64,000 bases of DNA from Gracilaria domingensis (taxonomy: Eukaryota; Rhodophyta; Florideophyceae; Gracilariales; Gracilariaceae), in assembly GCA_022539475.1 (NCBI GenBank), contig VCMS01000014.1, positions 124,001 to 188,000 on the forward strand, written 5' to 3'. Both the position numbers and the translations under genes were made by a program. Positions 58,076-64,000 of this stretch are shown one piece after another. The notes beneath the pieces were generated by a model. It was not told the DNA's origin, made no database searches, and saw only the letters and a program-made list of their open reading frames with translations. Position 1 is the first letter of the stretch; every line of letters starts with the position of its first letter.

Positions 58076-58799
58076 TAAGATGGCAAAGTTACAGCCCCCT
58101 TTTCCGCTTTACATTGGGCTCGAAATTAATAGACAGGTTGCTTGTTCTTTCTCTCTCTGTTTATGGGTATCCTAGCCTAATTACGGCGTAGTATAGAGCG
58201 TTTCTCGCAAAAGTACCCTCTCTCACCACTCGCGGTGTCTAAACAGAGAAAGCCAGTACCCTCTCAGGCCATTTTCTAATGATTTCATGAACAGCTAGAC
58301 CGTTTCGTTCTCGTAGAGCAGGCTGAAATGGAACTTCACTTCCGCAGCACGGATGAAAAGACAAAACAAAGATTGTGCTCCAGATGATGAAACAATGAGA
58401 TACGCTTTTACAAATGCCTCTCAACCTCTTCATCGGTCTGTTCTTCGCTCTCTCAAATGATGCGAAACGGTTTCAAATACCTCATTAGACATTCAGAAAT
58501 TCCTAGCCTGACCTTCAAGGAAGACTGCTTTTTTCGAAGTTTGGCTGCCTCATGATAGCAGAAAGCTGCTTTCTATCACGCAGAAAAGGAGGAAAGCAGA
58601 TATATTTCTATTACCTATTAACCCGCACGGAAAAGTGGTAAAACAAGAATTAAAGATTCTCTCTGTTCAATCGCTCTTTCTTAAAGAAGGTGGCTTCTTG
58701 TGTAAGAGATAACCCACTGCTGCTTAGCAATTGGGGGCAGCTGACCATAAAGAAAAAGTTTGTCTGAACGAAGTAAGGCTACCAGTTCCTGTTACAACG

Positions 58800-58963
58800 C
58801 CCTCTTTCTCGGTACAACATGTTCCAACCGCACATCCCGTAGCTTCCTACCTTAACGGACGGATTGAACGGTGTTTATGTAGCACAAACGTCAAACGAGA
58901 CGCGGAACATGTAGTCCTGCGCTGTCCGCTAACCAACGTTTCACGCCGAGAAAGGTTACTTTC
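58800..58963 (+). pseudogene. Older LINE copy, 5' part of the interrupted C-terminal end
   Basis: The frame encodes HPVASY, then a CxC-x8-H-x4-C zinc-knuckle-like segment ending CPLTNVSRR, closely matching the end of the intact LINE on the other strand (HPVVSY, CPLTNASRR). The match stops at 58963, where the intact element is inserted. Upstream of about 58800 the copy has decayed. Together with 63095-63245 it forms one older copy. Confidence 0.85.
58952..58963. repeat. Target-site duplication, left copy (12 bp)
   Basis: AAGGTTACTTTC here is identical to 63083-63094 and flanks the inserted LINE exactly. Confidence 0.92.
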
Positions 58964-61900
58964 TTCTTCTTCTTTAATGCGGACAATGGTCCTCAATTAC
59001 AGGACCAAAGTAAAACTATCTACAGATAGTTTTCTCTCGCTAAAAAGGCTAAGAGCTGATGAGGGTGTTCTCTGATCAAAGTTTGCAAATCTAAATCGCG
59101 TTGTTTAGCTAAAACAGGGATCGTGTGTCTCCGGGATGCGTTCGTCAAAGGGCACCGTAGAACAAAGTGTTCCGCGCTTTTCTTCACATTCAAGCCACAT
59201 TCGCATCTCATTGTCTTCTTTTGCATATATGAAACAACAGGATGGAGGAAAGAAACATGGCCGGTGTAAAACTGAGCTAGTAAGACTTCTGCCTTGCGAG
59301 CTCTAGCGGAGCTTCTAATGAATTCTGGTACCGATGAAAGGATACACTTAGCTTTCGATGAGACCTTCAATTTTGCTTTCACATCCAGCATATCTTTTTC
59401 CACTTTCACTTGCTCGTGGAGAGGGAGATTAAGCCCACTTTTAGCCAATGAGTCAACACGATCATTCTGTGGAATATCGCAGTGACTCGGGGTCCAACAC
59501 AAGTATACTGTGCAGCATTGACTGAGAGTATGTAAAAGTGTGGCGAGTTTTTGAAGGTGGTGCGGTTGCTTTCGTATGTTGCCTTGTAACGCTAGCACAA
59601 TTGAGAGGGAGTCTGTGAATATTCGAATAATTCCGCAGAAGCCTTCTGGAATGTGAAATAGTGCGGCTGTCATGCTAGCAATTTCTGCTGTGTACGAGCA
59701 TACATCAATACCGGCAGGGACAACCTTTGTGAGGTCGTCCTCGCCTGGTCGGTATATGACAAAGGCTCCAGCGGCGACAGTTTCCGGTCTCAGAAAGGCC
59801 ATTTTTAGTGTATCCCCATCGGCATCGATGCCAGAAGTTCCGCTGTTGTCCAATATGTATGCCATCTGAAAGGTGTCGTCGTAGTCAACCCAAATCGTTG
59901 GGCGGGTCTGACGTTTGGCGACAAACCTGGAGATTGCATCGTTCGAATCCTCACATTTGATTGTATTGGCTTTTCCACAGTACCATCCCTCTTTCCATCT
60001 TACTGCAACTCGGTTGGTGACCGTGTTCTGTGGGGGAGGTTTCCCAACTGAGCCATCACACCAGATATCGCAGTCACCACGGGGCAACTGGTTAATCAGA
60101 CGTTTTGTCGCTTCGCGTTGAATGTCCTCCGGATCATCCTTGCTGCACGACGCTGTCAGAAAATGGATTCTGGTGAGTTGCAATAACCCTGTTTCGTTGG
60201 GTAATGGCGCGCGTGGGAGCTGCAACAGTCCTTGCTGAGATAGGTGTTCTTCGGCGAGTTGTTTAAGTGTTGGACGTCGTGATCGTATTCGTGGTGTCAC
60301 TTCAGCAGTAAGAAACGTTTTCAGTGGTGTATTGTTTCGCATTCGCATCGTTTTCTCGTATAGAACAGACGCCTTACACCGCGCTATTTCTTGTAATGAT
60401 GGTAGAGCGGTGAGCTCCCTCAGGGCGTCGATTGGCGATGATGAGACACACCCGGTTTGGATTCTCAATGCGTCGTTTCGGGCTCTCTCCAGTGCATCAA
60501 CTCCCGCCTTGACGGAATTCGATATGATGGTTCCTGCCGCGTACGCTGCAATTGGTTCTGCGAATCCTTTCCGGACTATCTCAATCGTGCGCCAGTCTGC
60601 GCCCCACGATTTGCCTGTCAGAGCACGCATTACTCTGCTCCGTCGTTTGTATTTCAAAACGACTTGTTTGAGATGTTGCGAAAAGCTCAGTTTGGAGTCA
60701 AGTAGGGCACCGAGGAATTTGGCGCAGTCACTGGGTCTCACTACAACGCCGTTGATGTTGAGCGTATAGTTGTCCTCGTTCTGTCTCCAGTTTGAGAGTG
60801 TGAATGGAACAACGACAGTCTTGGAGGGGTTCATTCTGATGTCATTCTGTTTGCAGTACTGTGCTAGGCCGTTGAATGCTCGTTGGAGTAACTCTTGACA
60901 CTCATCCGGACTTTTTGCCGATACCCACAATAGAGTATCGTCTGCGAACAGATTGACCTCAGCGTTACCTTCGGTTTCTATGACGTGTTCGGGAAGATCG
61001 GAGACGTAGGCAATCCATAATGCAGGGGAAAGCGTTCCTCCCTGCGGCAGTCCTCGCGGTACTCTCCTGTCGTTGGTTGTGTTTGTGTTCCAGCGACATT
61101 TCCAGTGGCGGTCCATGACGAAGCTCTGGAGCCACCTCCAGAGCTGGGGAGGACACCCCATTTTTGCGAGCTTAACGAAGAGACGCGGGTGCGGGACGCA
61201 GTCATACGCTTTAGAAAAGTCACAAAAGACAGCCAAAACCTTCTCCATTTGGTCCCAGGCGTTTCGGATGCTTTCCGTTACAGCTCCGATGTGTTCTTCG
61301 GTGCTGCGCCCCATTCGAAATCCAGCCTGTTGCGGAGGCAGCTTTGCTTTTAGCCATTGCATGAACAATTTGTTCACCATTCTTTCCGCTATACGCGCTA
61401 TAACGGGTGTTAGTGAGATTGGTCTGAATCTGCCTGCAGCGCCAGGTTTGGGTATCGGTACAAGGGTCGAGAGTCTCCATTTCGCTGGGGTGACACCTTC
61501 GGTGAAGGTTCTGTTTATGAGATGCAGAAGCCGTTGAACACCTAGTTCGGGAAGATTCTTCATGAAGGCGATTTCAATTTCATCTGGGCCCGCAGCTCGG
61601 TTTTCGTCCATGTCTGAGATTGCCGTTAAAAGGTGTCTCTCGTCGAACTGTACCAACTGCGTGGTCCTGATTTCCTGTTGGTATCGCTTTAAGTGATGTA
61701 CGTATTCTGATCTTCTTTGCTTAACTCTTTGTTCTGGGCGTGCATTTTTCAGTTCCGTCTTTATGAACCATTTGGCTCTTTTCAGATCTGACCAATGCTC
61801 TCCCTCAGGTGGGCACATGGAGGGTGCCGTTCGTCGGCCATCGTCCATCGCACGTAAGATTTTCCAAAGTTTCCAATCGTCCGTCTGCGGCTTCAATCCG

Positions 61901-63082
61901 GTTACTAGCTCTCTCCATGACCATCTCTTCAAGTTTTCTATCGTTCTTTTTGCCTCTTGCCTTCTTTCCTGCAGTGTATTCTGTGTGTCCTCGCAGGGGT
62001 TTTCTTGCCACGCTTTGAAAGCATTGACGCGGTTTTGAATCGCAACTGATGCCTCCTCGCACCACCACGGTGATCTGCGCCTGCGTCGCCCTCTTGGCAC
62101 TGCCTTCCCCGCAGCGACTTTTATTGCAGTAACAAACGCTTTGCTTTCGTGATCAACGGTCCAATCTGGTTGATATGGGTTGGCACGGAGTTCTTTCTCA
62201 ACATTCTTGACAAATTCCTTCCAGTTAGCTTGTTTCATGCTCCACCTGAGCTGCTTTCGCTGGTCAATAGGCGGTATGTCAATGGTCAGTGTGCAAGGAT
62301 GATGATCGGAAAACGGGAGTTCTGCTGCCTCCCATGTTGCATATGGAAGCCACATTGTGGGGATCAGGGTGATATCGATGGCGCTGGTAGTGCCACTTGA
62401 TGGGTCTGTGCGCGTAGGGACTCCATCTGTGTTCATCAAAATGCGGTTTGTGCTCTCGAAGTATTCTTCTAGATCCATCCCTGCTGGTTCCGCTCGTTGT
62501 GGGAACCAAGACCCACATATGTTGCAGTCTGCAAGTATGACATGGTGTTCGGAGAACAGGTGATACCATGTGGAGTGGCGTAATGTCGGTGGGATATACA
62601 CATTTGTGAGTTTGAGGGGGCCCTTTGTGGTTCGGACTGATACAGTTACTGATTCTATTCCTGGTGTGGTGCTTTCTTCGTTTACAAGGTCGGCTTGAAA
62701 ACCCTTCTGTACGTAGATCGCAACGCCCCCGCCCCGTCCACCAGCCGCCGTGAATCCAGGTTGCCGATCACATCGTCCAATTGCTTCATATCCCTCGATC
62801 TTTGGGGTACGATCTTGCTCAAGCAGAAAAGTCTCTTGCAAGCAAAGAATGTCGATTTGGCGGTCATTAGCTAGTTTGGATAGCTCGGAGCGCTTTGCGA
62901 GGCCATGAAGACCACGGCAGTTTAGCTGTATAATGCGGATCTTCTTCGCTTTTTTTGATTTTGACAACATCTCATCAGTTCTTGGCCTCCGTCGGAGATC
63001 CATCTGCCAACTCGTTTCGCTCTGATCGCACGAATGCGGGTCAGACCCAGGCACACCGCGTGGAGGCGAGTAGCATGTGCCC
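58964..63082 (-). mobile_element. Non-LTR retrotransposon (LINE) with open reading frame, flanked by target-site duplication
   Basis: The element runs from its 5' end at 63082 to its 3' end at 58964 on the minus strand. Its 3' UTR is only about 56 bp and ends CCGCATTAAAGAAGAAGAA, a short GAA-type microsatellite tail instead of poly(A). Both sides carry the 12-bp duplication. Domain order (endonuclease, reverse transcriptase, RNase H, zinc knuckle) is that of the I/Ingi/Tad group. No ORF1 is present, so the copy is either a one-ORF type or truncated at its 5' end. The unbroken 1327-codon frame indicates a recent insertion. Confidence 0.93.
59020..63003 (-). CDS. LINE polyprotein: endonuclease, reverse transcriptase, RNase H, zinc knuckle
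   Basis: From the first in-element ATG (63003) the protein has 1327 residues. The AP-type endonuclease (about 15-235) shows RIIQLNCRGLHG, CLQETF and SDHHPC; the usual GDFN motif reads ADCN, so one catalytic Asp-adjacent position differs. The reverse transcriptase (about 490-760) shows PIPKPG, GFRMGRSTEEHIGAV, FCDFSKAYDCV, PRGLPQGGTLSPALW and the FADDTLLW active site. RNase H begins near 975 (DIWCDGSVG), with TAEIASMTAAL, FTDSLSIVLAL and WTPSHCDIPQND completing the acidic/His site. A C-terminal knuckle CECGLNVKKSAEHFVLRC follows. The frame is open to the 5' junction, so a few codons more may belong to it. No stop or frameshift is seen. Confidence 0.95.
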   Translation of the reverse strand: MDLRRRPRTDEMLSKSKKAKKIRIIQLNCRGLHGLAKRSELSKLANDRQIDILCLQETFLLEQDRTPKIEGYEAIGRCDRQPGFTAAGGRGGGVAIYVQKGFQADLVNEESTTPGIESVTVSVRTTKGPLKLTNVYIPPTLRHSTWYHLFSEHHVILADCNICGSWFPQRAEPAGMDLEEYFESTNRILMNTDGVPTRTDPSSGTTSAIDITLIPTMWLPYATWEAAELPFSDHHPCTLTIDIPPIDQRKQLRWSMKQANWKEFVKNVEKELRANPYQPDWTVDHESKAFVTAIKVAAGKAVPRGRRRRRSPWWCEEASVAIQNRVNAFKAWQENPCEDTQNTLQERRQEAKRTIENLKRWSWRELVTGLKPQTDDWKLWKILRAMDDGRRTAPSMCPPEGEHWSDLKRAKWFIKTELKNARPEQRVKQRRSEYVHHLKRYQQEIRTTQLVQFDERHLLTAISDMDENRAAGPDEIEIAFMKNLPELGVQRLLHLINRTFTEGVTPAKWRLSTLVPIPKPGAAGRFRPISLTPVIARIAERMVNKLFMQWLKAKLPPQQAGFRMGRSTEEHIGAVTESIRNAWDQMEKVLAVFCDFSKAYDCVPHPRLFVKLAKMGCPPQLWRWLQSFVMDRHWKCRWNTNTTNDRRVPRGLPQGGTLSPALWIAYVSDLPEHVIETEGNAEVNLFADDTLLWVSAKSPDECQELLQRAFNGLAQYCKQNDIRMNPSKTVVVPFTLSNWRQNEDNYTLNINGVVVRPSDCAKFLGALLDSKLSFSQHLKQVVLKYKRRSRVMRALTGKSWGADWRTIEIVRKGFAEPIAAYAAGTIISNSVKAGVDALERARNDALRIQTGCVSSSPIDALRELTALPSLQEIARCKASVLYEKTMRMRNNTPLKTFLTAEVTPRIRSRRPTLKQLAEEHLSQQGLLQLPRAPLPNETGLLQLTRIHFLTASCSKDDPEDIQREATKRLINQLPRGDCDIWCDGSVGKPPPQNTVTNRVAVRWKEGWYCGKANTIKCEDSNDAISRFVAKRQTRPTIWVDYDDTFQMAYILDNSGTSGIDADGDTLKMAFLRPETVAAGAFVIYRPGEDDLTKVVPAGIDVCSYTAEIASMTAALFHIPEGFCGIIRIFTDSLSIVLALQGNIRKQPHHLQKLATLLHTLSQCCTVYLCWTPSHCDIPQNDRVDSLAKSGLNLPLHEQVKVEKDMLDVKAKLKVSSKAKCILSSVPEFIRSSARARKAEVLLAQFYTGHVSFLHPVVSYMQKKTMRCECGLNVKKSAEHFVLRCPLTNASRRHTIPVLAKQRDLDLQTLIREHPHQLLAFLARENYL

Positions 63083-63094
63083 AAGGTTACTTTC
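63083..63094. repeat. Target-site duplication, right copy (12 bp)
   Basis: AAGGTTACTTTC, identical to 58952-58963. Removing the element and one copy rejoins the older LINE frame without a shift. Confidence 0.92.
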
Positions 63095-63245
63095 AATGGT
63101 TGAAAGGCAAAATCTTAGTCTCCCCGAGCTGATTAGACAATATCCGCACAGAATGTTGTCCTTCTTAAAGAGAGAACACTTCCTGTACAAAGTTTTATTG
63201 CAACTTAGGAATTAGAGGTTGCTGTCCGCATTAAAGAAGAGAAGA
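63095..63245 (+). pseudogene. Older LINE copy, 3' part with its 3' tail
   Basis: The frame continues the interrupted copy: ERQNLSLPELIRQYPHRMLSFLKREH matches RDLDLQTLIREHPHQLLAFLAREN of the intact LINE. A stop and a tail follow with AGGAATTAGAGG, CCGCATTAAAGAAGAGAAG. Phase is kept across the insertion: the last base before it is a second codon position and 63095 a third codon position. Confidence 0.87.
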
Positions 63246-64000
63246 AGATGTAACGAAGTTGTTCTCCTACGGTGGTCGTTTGTATCAGATTGATTTGGTA
63301 TGGGTACCGCCTCACTGCGGACTGGATCGAAAGGAAATGATGTATATGATAACAGGACAAGAGTTGAGCTTACAGATGGAATCTCAAGTTACCGTTCGAA
63401 TTGATTGCTATGAAACTCTACCAAATGTGCGGATGCTCCCAGCATCTTTCACAAACACTGTGAAAGGAACTTTGTCGTCCACTTCTGCTTGCCTGCTTTT
63501 TGCGATCGTCAGGGTCATGCTGTTCACGAGACTGTCAGAAAATGACCAGAAAGGATACTGGTCCTCGTGAGAGAGAGCTACGTTCACCAGAACCGCTCTA
63601 TACTATGCCTGACGTAGGACAGAATATTCATAAACGGAGAGAGAAGAAGGGTACCCTGCAATCTGGGCAGTAATGTCGTTGTCATCGAATTGCATGGCTT
63701 TAGAGCAATAGATGTTACATAATACAATAAGCTACTGAGAAGTAGTCAGTGGCTGCGATGTTGAGGTATATAGGTCGTTGGGTCTGAGCAAACCCACGCG
63801 TAGGAGCGGAAAATCTAGCTCCCTCGTTTCCATAAACACAACAAGAGCAACAACATTAACAAAAACAAAGCAATACATGCATTCGAAGCAAATGCGAATG
63901 AGAGCAAAACCACCGACAAGGTGCCCTGGAGTACACTGACATTCAATATTCAATATCCAGCTGATCGAAGTTCTCCTTCTAAATAATCAGACGAGTGTGC
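63246..64000 (+). pseudogene. Further decayed LINE fragment and unassigned right end
   Basis: Just after the older copy's tail, the plus strand encodes IDLVWVPPHCGLDRKE (about 63285-63335), a match to the RNase H active-site region of these elements (VYLCWTPSHCDIPQND). The following frame stays open to 63570 with weak similarity only. From there to the window end I see no gene. Confidence 0.55.

Larger units (their letters stand above)
55969..58799. other. Gene-free, repeat-rich region
   Basis: No coding region is supportable in these 2.8 kb. It contains a 19-bp palindrome (56293-56311), an inverted repeat around 57102-57153, a LINE 3'-tail copy (57165-57213), a near-perfect 76-nt hairpin (57429-57504), a 12-bp-stem hairpin (57617-57645) and a B-box-bearing tRNA-like sequence (about 57990-58075). 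Its character is that of a mobile-element graveyard. Confidence 0.65.

Noticed and set aside
59020-63096. LINE frame extended to the non-ATG codon at 63096
   Set aside because: That codon lies outside the insertion boundary at 63082, in the older copy and the target duplication; the first in-element ATG is at 63003.
1-64000. CRISPR array, phage or bacterial operon content
   Set aside because: No regularly spaced repeats; genes are eukaryotic, with spliceosomal introns, and strand order alternates.

Overview
The window is nuclear DNA from a eukaryotic alga, most likely a red alga with a primary plastid. Three predicted plastid proteins (bL17, a BolA protein and a LON-domain protein) begin with a short leader carrying a phenylalanine in the first few residues ([21 protein letters not shown]) and have no preceding signal peptide. 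That is the transit-peptide style known from red algae and glaucophytes. A CMP-KDO synthetase, a plant-type glucuronokinase and a full set of eukaryotic genes (V-ATPase, SUMO E1, farnesyltransferase, DENN, PRA1, trithorax-type SET) agree. Introns are rare and short. I resolved four, of 66 to 97 bases, all GT-AG, in only three genes. The red-algal assignment is an inference, not a database result.

Layout, left to right. 0-8.6 kb: the 3' part of a CMP-KDO synthetase, a large unknown nuclear protein, a spliced BolA gene whose 3' end overlaps an antisense GT23-like fucosyltransferase gene, an STK19 homologue and CMSS1. 8.6-12.7 kb: a 4-kb stretch with no supportable gene. 12.7-30.4 kb: a Ser-rich unknown protein, V-ATPase subunit C, a nucleotidyltransferase-glucuronokinase fusion, GNA1, a tandem TspO/MBR pair in a GC-rich island, a DENND6-type protein, a LON-domain protein, SAE1, a three-exon SDHAF3, plastid bL17, a small cysteine-rich protein and a SANT-domain nuclear protein. 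30.4-46.3 kb: tRNA-Phe and a long hairpin, a 2071-residue SET protein, a PDI, a wax-synthase-like MBOAT, ethanolamine-phosphate cytidylyltransferase, farnesyltransferase beta and PRA1. 46.8-56 kb: a 1851-residue HSP90-like-ATPase/CUE/HELAHN protein and a BAG6-like ubiquitin-like protein. 56-64 kb: a repeat-rich end. It holds an open LINE element (58964-63082) inserted in the opposite orientation into an older LINE copy, with a 12-bp target-site duplication, plus other LINE tail fragments and a near-perfect 76-nt hairpin.

Several genes supply sugars, glycans or lipids: CMP-KDO, UDP-GlcA salvage, the UDP-GlcNAc precursor step, fucosylation, CDP-ethanolamine and wax esters. They are not arranged as an operon. 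The gene arrangement is mostly divergent and convergent pairs with very short 3' spacers (62-85 bp in four cases, one overlap).

The candidates I consider most novel are: the repeat with a GQD signature in the SET protein together with its CDCA7-type zinc finger; the ATPase-CUE-HELAHN protein; the nucleotidyltransferase-glucuronokinase fusion; the metal-ligand-rich BAG6-like protein; two long hairpins of unknown function; and the nested LINE with an exactly reconstructable insertion site.
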